From positions 7,742,895-7,771,524 of the forward strand of contig NC_049981.1 in assembly GCF_000003815.2 (NCBI RefSeq): a stretch of 28,630 nt of DNA. The letters run 5' to 3'. The DNA comes from Branchiostoma floridae (lineage: Eukaryota; Chordata; Leptocardii; Amphioxiformes; Branchiostomatidae). Of this stretch, positions 11,786 through 28,483 are shown in pieces. How positions within the stretch are numbered: the stretch's first letter is position 1; each line of letters opens with the position of its first letter. Below the pieces are notes generated by a model, which was not told the DNA's origin, did not search any database, and saw only the letters and a program-made list of their open reading frames with translations. Both the position numbers and the translations under genes were made by a program.

Positions 11786-11859
11786 TTTCCTTCTGTGAGA
11801 TTAAGGCGATTGACCCATGGATTGATTGATCTACTTGTTCTATTTATTGAATAATTAAG

Positions 11860-12600
11860 AAACGTCGCCTTGGGATGTCTCGAACGGTTTGGGCACGTCC
11901 GCTAAAAAACACAGCTGGCTTCCTTACTAAATCGCGCTCCTAGCGGGCTGTCGCCACCTCGCAGACCACTAGACCGAAGAAGCCAGTCATGATTTTTCGA
12001 GGCCGGGAGATCATTTCAGTTAGATGAATAGTTGACAGCTCAAAGTTTTTGAAAACGTAACCCTTTTTTTCCTTGAAAAAAATTGACCCAACGGTAACCT
12101 TTTTTGGTTCAGAAGTAACAGGTAGGGTGTGAGCTTTCCCGTTTCGGTCAAAATGTGTTCAGATCAGCATTTTAAAGTTGATCTGATTGAATGAAGTCGG
12201 GTCCTGCGAATCGAATCAGGAGAATAAGAATGATGGAGTCAAACGTGCAGTTTCTCCAAAAGGGCGAGCTTTTTTCGGAGTTTGCTCAGGGCAACACCAT
12301 GTTTTTTTAACGCTTATAAAAATAGCCCTTGTGACTTAATTCTGGTGAAGAATTTTCAAGATTGAATTTGGAATTACTACTTTCATGGAGCCTTGTTGTC
12401 CAGTCCTATATTGCGTAACACTCCTTTGTTAGATAACTAATTAAGGACGGTGAACTCTTCACCTTTATGAGTTTGTTACATTGTTTGCTTGACCTACTTC
12501 ACACGGATTGCACTGATCACAATTGTGAAGAGGGTCTAAAGTCCACCTTTTGCGTGAGGTGTCTATAACGGGGAAGAAAGGGGACAGGTGCGATTCAAAC
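11860..12600. other. Intergenic, nothing recognised
   Basis: AT-rich DNA with homopolymer runs of T and A and a few near-repeats of gtaacctttttt. No open frame with coding character, no RNA gene and no transposon protein was seen. Confidence 0.5.
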
Positions 12601-12620
12601 AAGCCACACGGAGAAGTAAG

Positions 12621-12623
12621 ATG
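12621..12623 (+). CDS. Candidate start-codon exon of the NAT16-like gene (ATG directly on a donor)
   Basis: The sequence aagtaag-ATG-GTAAGTGG places an ATG immediately before a strong splice donor at 12624. Spliced to the acceptor at 13713 in phase 0, it would supply the missing initiator to the GNAT open frame, which otherwise has a stop (TGA at 13707) just upstream and no methionine before its conserved start. This is inference only: the upstream untranslated exon cannot be delimited, and other ATG-donor combinations could exist. The alternative is that translation begins at an internal methionine (about 13767), which would remove the first beta strand of the domain. Confidence 0.2.
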
Positions 12624-12814
12624 GTAAGTGGAGGTTTTCTGTTAACACAACCACCTAGATGTTATGTTTATACACCAGTAGCAATATTACCTAAACAGTG
12701 GGCTTCGGAGCCACATATTCGCCCGGTGGACTGCAGGATTCACATGCATTTGGAACAGTACTAGCCCACCCCACATTTGACCTGCTAAACAGAAGAGTGT
12801 CTACATGCTCTTTT

Positions 12815-12985
12815 CCGTAAGGCGTAGGCTGGCCTTTTTAATTTCCCGTAATTCGTACGGAAGCTATTTTATTTTACGTAATTCGTAGTGGGATGAAGCA
12901 TGAAGCATTGAAAGCTTTCGTGAATTTAACGTAAAACGTAGTCAGCCATCCCGAATTTAGCGTAAATCGTTGTCAGGACCCCCCA
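12815..12985. repeat. Degenerate short direct repeats of cgtaattcgta type
   Basis: The motif recurs with variation as cgtaattcgtac, cgtaattcgtag, cgtaaaacgtag and cgtaaatcgttg over 170 bases, each next to ttta or atttta. It looks like an eroded interspersed repeat. No coding frame is visible. Confidence 0.35.
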
Positions 12986-13446
12986 TGCAGACCCTCACAG
13001 AAGCTTAGGCAAACTATTCCATTCGATGACTTGCCCTACTTGTTTTAGTTTTGAATAGCATTGTGTAGCTGATATGCTGCTGGTATCCTCTTGTGATGAT
13101 GTTGTTGTTGTTGGTCTTTGTGAGAATACTGTACACATGAAGTACGGCTATAAGGTTGTTAACTGCCTTGAATGTTAATTGTGCCTGTTGTCTTCTCTGT
13201 GCATGGATGGGCCACCAGCACAGAGATTGTTGTATTGCTGGCTGTGTGCCTATACTTATATGTATATGGTGTATATGGTGTGATGACCTTTGCTATAACC
13301 ACCGAATGAAACCACTGAGTGAGCGAAACGAACCGATTTAAATTCTGACCAATCAGAAGGAGCGATATACACCGGGCTAGCAGGAATCTATGTGTTACGG
13401 CGTCATAACCAACATGGAACGGGGCTGTCTGATTGGTCCGCAGCTA

Positions 13447-13612
13447 GAGTAGGAGCCAGTTAATTGCACAACTGACTAACGCACACTTCTGTTAGCTGCG
13501 CGGAATCCCAAAATCCCAAACCGGCGTGGTCCAACTTCGCATTATTGCACCAGCCGGATAATTGCACGAAATTCACTGGCAAGTAGGCTGTGCAATTAAG
13601 CATCTTCTTCTG
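13447..13612 (+). mobile_element. Tigger/pogo-like MITE, copy 1
   Basis: A near copy of the element at 13919-14092 in the same orientation. It begins gagtaggagcc-agttaattg and ends near caattaagcatcttcttctg, so its termini are more diverged than those of copy 2. The left flank shows TA; the right flank is no longer clean. The interior shares the aatcccaaaccggcgtggtc block and several ttaaNtgcac-like motifs. It lies about 100 bases upstream of the first conserved exon of the NAT16-like gene. With no transposase it is non-autonomous. Confidence 0.75.
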
Positions 13613-13712
13613 AATACGATGATTCTCTGTGACAAATCTTGCAGCTCTCCATATGATCAGTTATGTTGACAAAGTGTAACAAAAAATTAGTGATCATTTC
13701 TTTTACTGAAAG

Positions 13713-21178
<7,466 letters not shown>

Positions 21179-21419
21179 ACAGAAAGCACTGTTGTGCGCA
21201 AAAATTAGAAAACGATGTTAGAAAATGATGTTAACAAATTAGGCTCAGGTTGAGACTAGCATTTTGTCGATTATCAATTCTTTGTAGACAATTCGTTCAA
21301 GACGATCTACGTTAATCTTATTTGGAAGATCAACATTACTAGAAATGTTTTGTGTTAGAAATACTTTACTTATTTCCATATCTAATGAGTATCTCTTTTC
21401 CCTAAATGCAAGTCTTGAG
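21179..21419. other. 3' flank of the NAT16-like gene, no clear polyadenylation signal
   Basis: AT-rich sequence to the N gap. No AATAAA or ATTAAA was found in the first 240 bases after the stop, so the polyadenylation site may lie in or beyond the gap or use a variant hexamer. No other gene was seen. Confidence 0.5.
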
Positions 21420-21519
21420 NNNNNNNNNNNNNNNNNNNNNNNNNNNNNNNNNNNNNNNNNNNNNNNNNNNNNNNNNNNNNNNNNNNNNNNNNNNNNNNNN
21501 NNNNNNNNNNNNNNNNNNN
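21420..21519. other. Assembly gap, 100 N
   Basis: Round 100-N gap, true length unknown. Confidence 0.99.
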
Positions 21520-21711
21520 TTACGAACTTAGATTTGTTAACTCCGTACATCGTACATCGTACACCAACCCTGCCTACCTGTACGAACTTAGATGACGTCA
21601 CTTAAAACTTCCGAAGTTTACCGATTACGGTCTATATCTACCTTTAACTTCGTACAAGTTCGTACAAGTTCGTACACACAAACTTCGTACATTTACCCCA
21701 TTTCTGGACAT
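21520..21711. repeat. TGTACGA-type dispersed repeat, related to 27873-28630
   Basis: It contains cgtacatcgtacatcgtaca, followed by ccaaccctgcc and gtacgaacttag, which is one inverted unit of the 60-bp array at 27873-28059. It then reads acgtcac, cgtacaagtt twice, and cttcgtacatt...catttctggacata, which matches the right end of the sequence at 28596-28626. It is a shorter, rearranged member of that family. Its right edge coincides with the first unit of the 52-bp minisatellite. Confidence 0.65.
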
Positions 21712-21715
21712 ACCT

Positions 21716-22598
21716 CAGAGAAGGGTGTGTGGAGGTGCTGTAACAGGTTATGTCTGCTGTGCTTACAGAGAAGGGTGTGTGGAGGTGCTGTAACAGGTTA
21801 TGCCTGTGCTGTGCTTACAGAGAAGGGTGTGTGGAGGTGCTGTAACAGGTTATGTCTGTGCTTACAGAGAAGGGTGTGTGGAGGTGCTGTAACAGGTTAT
21901 GTCTGTGCTGTGCTTACAGAGAAGGGTGTGTGGAGGTGCTGTAATAGGTTATGACTGTGCTTACAGAGAAGGGTGTGTGGAGGTGCTGTAACAGATTATG
22001 TCTGTGCTGTGCTTACAGAGAAGGGTGTGTGGAGGTGCTGTAACAGGTTATGTCTGTGCTGTGCTTACAGAGAAGGGTGTGTGGAGGTGCTGTAACAGGT
22101 TATGTCTGTGCTGTGCTTACAGAGAAGGGTGTGTGGAGGTGCTGTAACAGGTTATGTCTGTGCTGTGCTTACAGAGAAGGGTGTGTGGAGGTGCTGTAAC
22201 AGGTTATGTCTGTGCTGTGCTTACAGAGAAGGGTGTGTGGAGGTGCTGTAACAGGTTATGTCTGTGCTGTGCTTACAGAGAAGGGTGTGTGGAGGTGCTG
22301 TAACAGGTTATGTCTGTGCTGTGCTTACAGAGAAGGGTGTGTGGAGGTGCTGTAACAGGTTATGTCTGTGCTTACAGAGAAGGGTGTGTGGAGGTGCTGT
22401 AACAGGTTATGTCTGTGCTTACAGAGAAGGGTGTGTGGAGGTGCTGTAACAGGTTATGTCTGTGCTGTGCTTACAGAGAAGGGTATGTGGAGGTGCTGTA
22501 ACAGGTTATGTCTGTGCTGTGCTTACAGAGAAGGGTGTGTGGAGGTGCTGTAACAGGTTATGTCTGCTGTGCTTACAGAGAAGGGTGTGTGGAGGTGC
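21716..22598 (+). repeat. 52-bp minisatellite carrying a splice-acceptor-like sequence, 18 copies
   Basis: The unit of 52 bases (variants of 47 and 50) contains gaagggtgtgtggaggtgct, then gtaacaggttatgtctgtg and ctgtgcttacag. Eighteen copies of gaagggtgtgtgg (one as gggtatgtgg) were counted from 21719 to 22580. The final copy diverges after gaggtgc and becomes an exon-like open frame. Copies are nearly identical, so the array is young or homogenised. 52 is not a multiple of three, so frames rotate and every third unit meets TAA (gtgctgtaacag). The frames through the array are not proteins. Confidence 0.95.
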
Positions 22599-22730
22599 AC
22601 GGCCGGCTGTTCCTGGCTGCCAACACCGCGACAGCAGCGGAGCTGACACAGCTGTTCAGGCGTGCTGTCATCACGAGAAGCCCGGCTCTGGACAGCTACA
22701 CAATCCGCCTGGACTCCATCCAGGTTCTCG
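22579..22730 (+). CDS. Probable internal exon of an unrecognised gene
   Basis: The acceptor is tgctgtgcttacag and the donor is ctcg-GTAGGC at 22731 (an alternative, cag-GTTCTC, lies 7 bases earlier). The frame reads EGCVEVHGRLFLAANTATAA, ELTQLFRRAVITRSPALDSY and TIRLDSIQVL. Its GC-rich third positions and lack of stops resemble the NAT16-like exons rather than the flanking repeats. The strand-helix-strand layout vaguely recalls SEA-type extracellular modules, but this is not enough for a family call. No partner exon was found on either side: it is downstream of the NAT16 stop, and 22751-25130 is all repeats and LINE. It could also be a relic exon. The gene is not recognised. Confidence 0.5.
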
Positions 22731-22750
22731 GTAGGCACTCCCTGTAGTCT

Positions 22751-23658
22751 GGAGCTCTCTAACGAACATGGAGCTAACAAGCATGGAGCTCTCCAACAAA
22801 CATGGAGCTCTCCAACAAACATGGAGCCCTCTAACAAACATGGAGCTCTCTAACAAGCTTGGAGCTCTCTAACAAACATGGAGCTAACAAGCTTGGAGCT
22901 CTCTGACAAACATGGAGCTCTCTAACAAACATGGAGCTCTCAAACAAACATGGAGCTCTCTAACAAACATGGAGCTCTCTAACAAACATGGAGCTCTCTA
23001 ACAAGCTTGGAGCTCTGTAACAAGCTTGCAGCTCTCTAACAAGCTTGGAGCTCTCTAACAAGCTTGCAGCTCTCTAACAAGCTTGGAGCGTTCTAAGAAG
23101 CTTGGAGCTTTCTAACAAGCTTGGAGCTCTAACAAACGTGGAGCTCTCTAACAAGCTTAGAGCTCTCTAACAAACATGGAGCTCTCTAACAAACATGGAG
23201 CTCTCTAACAAACATGGAGCTCTCTAACAAACATGGAGCTCTCTAACAAGCTTGGAGCTATCTAACATGCTTAGAGCTCTCTAACAGGCATGGGGCGTTC
23301 TTACAAGCTTGGAGCTTTCTAACAAGCTTGGAGCTCTAACAAACGTTGAGCTCTCTAACATGCTTAGAGCTCTCTAACAAGCTTAGAGCTCTCTAACAAA
23401 CATGGAGCTCTCTAACAAACATGGAGCTCTCTAACAAACATGGAGCTCTCTAACAAGCTTGGAGCTCTCTAACATGCTTAGAGCTCTCTAACAAGTTTGG
23501 AGCTCTCTAACAAGCTTGGAGCTTTCTAACAAACATTGAGTTTTTAAACAAACATTGAGCTTTCTAACAAACATTGAGATTTCCAACAAGCATGGAGCTC
23601 TCTAACAAGCGTGGAGCTGACTAACAAGCTTGGAGCTCTCTAATAAGCTTGGAGCTCT
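22751..23658 (+). repeat. 19-bp minisatellite, ggagctctctaacaaacat type, about 47 copies
   Basis: Units of 19 bases alternate between aacaaacatggagctctct and aacaagcttggagctctct, with occasional shortened or substituted copies (ggagcgttctaagaagctt, ttgagtttttaaac). The array begins 20 bases after the donor of the exon at 22579-22730 and ends at the microsatellite tail of LINE 2. The two unit types come in runs, which shows local duplication. No coding meaning. Confidence 0.95.
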
Positions 23659-25127
23659 TTTATTTATTTATTTATTTCATCTTGAAAACAGATGGGTAGC
23701 CCCTACAACAGTGCATAGTTGATTTCCAAGGGGGCCCATCAAACATACATGTAAAATAATAAATACAGGACAAAAAACGTGGTTACAATCAGTCAAACTT
23801 TGAACATCCAGGGACAACATACAGTACAGAAAACATAAAACAGGTGCGTCAAAACATAATCAGTGTCCATACTCATGTCGAAAACATTCCAAGGTCAAAA
23901 TCAATATGTCAAGAGATGGAGTGGAGGTCAGAGGTCAAATCATATATCAAATCATGTGTAAATCGAAAATTAATGAAACTGAAATTTACAAAGTATGGAT
24001 AGTAAATCATAGGTAAAGATTGAACAAACAAAAAAATTAAAACAGTAAGGCACATCAGAGACAAAGGTGCTTTTCCATACTAAGTTCCAATATTACTTGA
24101 GGTCAGATATACATGTGTTCTTCAGAGCTGTTTTAAAGCCTTTTAGTGTTGTGATGTTTCTTATGTTATCTGCTAGTTTGTTGTACTGGCTAGTGCCAGT
24201 GTATGCAAATGTTTTATGTCCACATGTGGTGGTGTAGCTTGGTGGGTGTAGTTTAGTGGTCTGCCTAGTGTTGTAAGTATGGATACGAGAGTTGTGCTGA
24301 AATGTGGCGGATAGGTATGTTGGTGCCAAGCCTGTCAGACATTTGAAAACCATAATGCACGTGTGCTCAAATCTCCTATCAGCCAGGTATTTCCAGTTGA
24401 GAGTTTGGTGGAGGTTCACAATGCTGATGTCCTGTTGCCTACGTTGTAGCACCACCCTTGCCGCTCTGTTTTGTAGTATTTGTAGTTGCCGTTGTTTGGT
24501 GGCCCCACAGGTTCCCCAGACAGTGTCACAATAGTCGAAAATAGGCAATATCATAGTCTTGTACAACATGTCAGCAATACTGAAAGTCAGGCAGTGTCTG
24601 AGGCGTCTAAGTAGTCCAATCCTCTGTGACACCTTACTACAAACTTTGTCTATATGTTCATTAAAGGACAGGTGGGAGTCAAGGTACATACCAAGATATT
24701 TGAACGTATGAACTCTTTCTATGATTTCTTGGTCAATTTTGACTGTCAAGGACTGTGCTTGCTTTAACCTGTTAGCAGTGCCAAATAACATCCATTTAGT
24801 CTTGGTTACATTTAATGTTAAACGATTTGTTTGGAACCAAGTGGCCAGACCAGAGAGTTCATAGTTCAGAATTGACTCAATATGTTTTACATTGTTGCTG
24901 GGATAGAATATTGCTGTGTCATCAGCATACAAACATATTTTACATGTGGTAACTACATCAGGTATATCGTTAATAAATAAATTGAAGAGCAACGGGCCCA
25001 GTATTGAACCCTGGGGCACTCCCAGTGTAACAGGTAAGTATTCTGACCTACAACCATTCAGAGAGACAATTTGTTGTCTCCCCGACAGGTAGTTTCTGAA
25101 CCAAAGATGCTCCACACAGCATNTGAC
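23658..25127 (-). mobile_element. Non-LTR retrotransposon (jockey/CR1-like), 5'-truncated, adjoining the minisatellite
   Basis: On the minus strand the element consists of the C-terminal half of a reverse transcriptase, about 430 bases of 3' untranslated sequence with the typical gggcccccttggaaatca and ggggctacccatctg blocks, and an AAAT-repeat tail ending at the 19-bp array. The 5' end is lost near 25127, next to a single N at 25123. No target-site duplication was recognised. It is a different family from LINE 1, as shown by its RT motifs and tail. Confidence 0.85.
24093..25115 (-). pseudogene. LINE 2 reverse transcriptase, C-terminal half
   Basis: The open frame of 340 codons shows YLSGRQQ (9-15), GVPQGSILGPLLFNLFIND (32-50), LYADDTAIF (62-70), then HTFKYLGMYLDSHLSFNEHI, LYKTMILPIFDYCDTVWG and LQNRAARVV, and runs to a natural C-terminus FKTALKNTC. 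These are the palm, thumb and C-terminal segments of jockey/CR1-type ORF2. The endonuclease and the first catalytic aspartate block are absent because the copy is 5'-truncated. The preserved frame suggests a fairly recent insertion. It begins with a GTG-type codon at the truncation, not a real start. Confidence 0.88.
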
Positions 25128-26148
25128 TGTTTTTACTGTTTCTGAAAGAGCTAACCAAGAGGAGTAAAATGCTTTTTAGATGAAGCGAATGGCTTGAACG
25201 GTTGCTGAGATATGGCTCCACAAAGTTGCCAAAACCTCAGATATGGCCGGCTGCGCGATAAACGATGAAAATAAAAAAAATACCTTTTTTGAGGGGTGAT
25301 GAAAAGGTAAGTAAAGGCTGCAAAGCTTGTTTTATCTTATTTCCCCGTAATATGTACTACATAGAATCACTCCACAGAGTTCTGAACATTCATGGCATTT
25401 TATTATGCTTTTACACAGGGTCGATGTATGCAGCACCCACTGGTGTCCTTTCACACAATAATTGTCATCTTACCTTATTCTTTAAGAAATAAGTAAATTT
25501 GGGTTTAAAAGTTCACATTTTGGGTTACAGTCAATGGTGTTTTTTGCACCAGTTGAGTCGCATTGTAGAAGATTAAATATCATACTTCATATACTTTTGC
25601 AATGTACACAACATTATGGTATCTTATATTACCAACAATGTCACATCTATAGAATATCAGCAATATTAATTGCCTTATAACAAGGTCAACTTGGTCAAGG
25701 TGAAAGGTAAGTGTGTGAATATGTCGCATTATTTTCATGTTGAGCCATGATGTTACACTGTATCAACAGTACAACTTTACACTTAGATACATTTGTAATA
25801 AAATATAGAAGACAGATGTTTGTACTAATAAGAGATAAAATATCAATAGGTAGACATTGTGTAAACACTAAATTTATTAGGACAAGTTCAACATTTTTCA
25901 AGGTCAAAGGCTCAGTCTTCAGGATACATACAATCGACACAGATTTCTTTGATGTACTTGCAGGTACATGAACTTCTCCTCATTTAATCAATACTATAAA
26001 TAGTATAATGCAATGTAAACTACTTTTTACAAAAACAACAGGCTTACTCATCATTTTCTGTGGTTACTGGTAGCAACAGTATTCTTTAACAAACTTAATG
26101 CTAATAGCACTGGCTGCACAACTTGTCAACATTATGTTTGACCTCTAC
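25128..26148. other. Intergenic or intronic AT-rich DNA, no gene supported
   Basis: Several short frames and scattered GTAAGT-like donors are present (for example near 25306 and 25708), but no frame shows family motifs. A stretch at 25901-25964 encoding VKGSVFRIHTIDTDFFDVLA before a CAG-GTACAT donor has some coding look, yet nothing supports it further. Confidence 0.45.
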
Positions 26149-26221
26149 CATTCAATATCTCCGCTCCGCTCTCCAGTCTCATATCAGCTACATCTGGTAC
26201 TTGGTGCAATCTACACTCCAC
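26149..26221 (-). CDS. Weak candidate internal exon, minus strand
   Basis: On the minus strand a strong acceptor (aattttgtttttcag) is followed by an open frame, VECRLHQVPDVADMRLESGA then EILNG, and a donor G-GTAGAG at 26148. The exon would be 73 bases, starting in phase 0 and ending in phase 1. The composition looks coding, and the frame closes shortly after the donor, as expected for an exon. It does not join in phase directly with the candidate first exon at 27226-27244, so another exon would be needed. No family is recognised. Confidence 0.3.
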
Positions 26222-26786
26222 CTGAAAAACAAAATTATTTGAGTTTCATGATTAACATGTCTACCATCATGGTGATAATGTTCTTCCATCTGAGGGGATG
26301 ACGACCTACTCCAGTACCACGTCTGATGTTCATCTACATCATCATCTTTCTTATGACTTCTTTCTTTCTTGTGACGAAAGATTCAGAATGATCCAATAAT
26401 GAAATGAAGAATTCAATAAAGAAAGAAAGGCAAGTCGGGGTAAGGAATAGATTAACTTATTATCATTGATTAAGTAGATAAATACCTGCAACAAGATGGA
26501 AGGAGGTAAGTGTCACTGTTTCTGAGCCATCTTCTGCGACTGAATCTCAGTACCAACTGCGACAACCTCGCCTGGTCGGTAGGAACCTGGCTGATAGTAG
26601 AGACAAGAGTATAATATTGCAGGTAAGTACATATTTATGATTTCTGCTACACCAGAAAAACCCTTGGCACAATCTGACAAAGAATACACAATCTGGTTGC
26701 ACAAATTTTTCACGTTAACAAAAATGCCATTAGTGTTTTGAAAAATTTGGGCATAGGTTACCCGGCTGACCCATATCAGGGGGCAC

Positions 26787-26970
26787 GGTGCCTCAAGTTC
26801 AACAAGTGAAAAAAATACAAAATGGTATTTTAGTCTTGGAACGAGGCAAGGGATGATTCACACCAACAGTAACGATGACATTGAAAATACAATTGAGATT
26901 TTCTTAAAAATTGGGCATACCCTGTAGGTACCTCAAGTTACCATGGTGCCTCAAGTTCAACAAGTGAAAA
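26787..26970. repeat. Direct repeat of 26 bp, 158 bp apart
   Basis: ggtgcctcaagttcaacaag plus tgaaaa occurs at 26787-26812 and again at 26945-26970. Both are preceded by a gggcata block (near 26750 and 26913), so a unit of about 160 bases is duplicated with divergence. It is probably part of an interspersed tandem repeat. Confidence 0.65.
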
Positions 26971-27225
26971 GAAATACTAGTAGTACACAACAGGCCAATC
27001 AATGATCCATATGTAAAATATGCTAAAGAAAGCAATAAACTAATACGAAAAAATTACTAAGAAACATTTTACATACATGTAAGTTTCATGACTAAAACAT
27101 GGATAAAGAAACACTGCATAGAAATTATATTGCTGGGATTGACTTGAGAAAAAATTGTTCAAAAGCACATTTTCTTCAACATGCCCCCCTCCCCCAAACA
27201 CTACAAATTGTATCAAGTATTTTAC

Positions 27226-27244
27226 CTTGAAATTCTTCATCCAT
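27226..27244 (-). CDS. Weak candidate first exon (MDEEFQ), minus strand
   Basis: On the minus strand, ATGGATGAAGAATTTCAAG is followed by a donor GTAAAA at 27225 and preceded by a CpG-rich stretch that would be promoter and 5' untranslated region. An overlapping frame (MKNFK) is also open, so the start is uncertain. No downstream exon can be joined with confidence; the one at 26149-26221 is not in a compatible phase on its own. Confidence 0.22.
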
Positions 27245-27289
27245 AGCGTCAAAAAAGGTTCTATTTGTGCCGCTTCAGTCACATATCCT

Positions 27290-27405
27290 CCGTTTCTGAG
27301 GGGCACGCGGCCCAAAATTTGGCGCGTTTGGATCGCGCGGCGCCGCCGCCCGGCCAAATCGGGGCGATCGTCGGGGAAAACAGCGTACGGCAGAGGGTTT
27401 TCGTG
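27290..27405 (-). promoter_or_regulatory. CpG-rich stretch, possible promoter
   Basis: The block around gcgcgtttggatcgcgcggc and gccgccgcccggccaaatcg is far richer in CpG than the AT-rich DNA on both sides. It lies directly upstream (minus strand) of an ATG-donor pair. No TATA box was seen. A CpG-island promoter is a plausible reading, but no transcript evidence is available from sequence alone. Confidence 0.35.
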
Positions 27406-27419
27406 GTAGCGTTGAACCT

Positions 27420-27740
27420 AGTCAAACGTTCTTGAGACGTTTCGATGACGTCATTGCCTACTTATATATTCACATGCAATGCATTGGTCTAATTAGGCAT
27501 TTATTTCATCTTTATGAATAGGTAATGCAAATTATTATGCGAGATAATTCACTTGATTATATATTTACTTCAATGGATTTGAAATATTACCATACGAACG
27601 CTTCATTCATTCGATGTAACCAGATGTTAAGAGGCTTTCAGTACCGACCACAACTGCTATCAAATGCGTAAAAGGGAGGTATAAAGATTGACGGGGATGT
27701 ACTGTTAGTCGCCTAAGCCGTAAGTTTGTCCTCGAGAAAG
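27420..27740. other. Intergenic, nothing recognised
   Basis: AT-rich DNA without repeats, open frames or RNA-like features that I can support. Confidence 0.5.
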
Positions 27741-27747
27741 AGAACTG

Positions 27748-27828
27748 GGAAGGGCCTTTGGAAGGGCCTTTGGAAGGGCTGGGTTAACATTACTTGAACC
27801 ATGGAACCATGGAACCATTGAACCAACC
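27748..27828. repeat. Two short tandem repeats (12 bp and 11 bp units)
   Basis: gggaagggcctttggaaggg continues with two further gaagggcctttg units from about 27748 to 27781. After a short spacer, accatgga/accattga-type units run from about 27797 to 27828. Both are low-copy slippage repeats. Confidence 0.7.
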
Positions 27829-27872
27829 AAGAAAATAGTGGCCACAAGGCCATGCCGCTGGCGCGGCAAGGC

Positions 27873-28059
27873 AAAAATCCAACTTAGTACATAGGGGCAG
27901 GGTTGGTGTACGATGTACGATGTACGAACTTAAAAAATCTAACTTAGTACAGAGGGGCAGGGTTGATGTACGATGTACGATGTACGAACTTAAAAAATCC
28001 AACTTAGTACATAGGGGCAGGGTTGGTGTACGATGTACGATGTACGAACTTAAAAAATC
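27873..28059 (+). repeat. 60-bp tandem repeat, three copies, with TGTACGA heptamers
   Basis: The unit runs aaaaaatccaacttagtac, ataggggcagggttggtg, then tacgatgtacgatgtacgaa and ctt. Three copies are nearly identical. At 60 bases the unit keeps frame, so 20-residue peptide repeats appear on both strands, but there is no start, splice or family support for a protein. The core gtacgatgtacgatgtacg is a triple heptamer. Confidence 0.9.
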
Positions 28060-28230
28060 AGAGAAAACTGGAGAGAGCAGGACTGCTGACCTTGTAAATT
28101 ATCAAAATTAATGTTCAACAAAAGATAAATGCAATACATGTTGCATTTTTATTATTTTCAGACAAAACATCGCTATTCTACATGTTTCACATTTACCATG
28201 TGCGACAGGTGAAAGTAGAATAGAATGCTG

Positions 28231-28483
28231 CGTACAGAGTTAGCATAACCCACAGCATAGTCAAAATATCTTAACTTCGTACATCGTACATCGTACATTA
28301 GGTCCGCCCCATGTACGAACTTAGCATAACCCACAAAATAGAAAAATCTTAACTTCGAACATCGTACATCGTACATTAGGTCCGCCCCATGTACGAGCTT
28401 AGCATAACCCACAAAGTAGAAAACATATTAACTTCGAACATCGTACATCGTACATTAAGTCCGCCCCATGTACGAACTTAGCG
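28231..28483 (-). repeat. 78-79-bp tandem repeat, three copies, inverted heptamer core
   Basis: Copies begin near 28273, 28351 and 28430 with aacttcg(t/a)acatcgtaca, continue tcgtacattaggtccgcccc and atgtacgaacttagcataac, and end with cccacaaaatagaaa. The cgtacatcgtaca core is the reverse complement of the heptamer core at 27873-28059, so the two arrays face each other across about 170 bases of AT-rich DNA. Confidence 0.88.

Noticed and set aside
13156-13341. 61-codon cysteine-rich frame on the + strand
   Set aside because: Its composition comes from tgt/tat-rich low-complexity DNA; no homology pattern, splice context or conserved start.
21592-22747. Cysteine-rich repeat frames (VCGGAVTGYVC and similar) in the 52-bp array
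   Set aside because: All three frames of the same unit are read in turn, with a stop every third unit; only the last copy leads into an exon-like frame.
21716-23658. CRISPR array
   Set aside because: Units are contiguous with no unique spacers, and the window is clearly eukaryotic.
24304-24534. Plus-strand frame opposite LINE 2
   Set aside because: Shadow of the reverse transcriptase frame.
25747-25971. Plus-strand exon ending VKGSVFRIHTIDTDFFDVLAG before CAG-GTACAT
   Set aside because: The acceptor is weak, its phase does not fit the exon at 22579-22730, and no family is recognised; kept only as a remark.
27790-28412. 20-residue peptide repeats encoded by the 60-bp and 78-bp arrays
   Set aside because: The open frame follows from a unit length divisible by three; there is no start, splice or family support.
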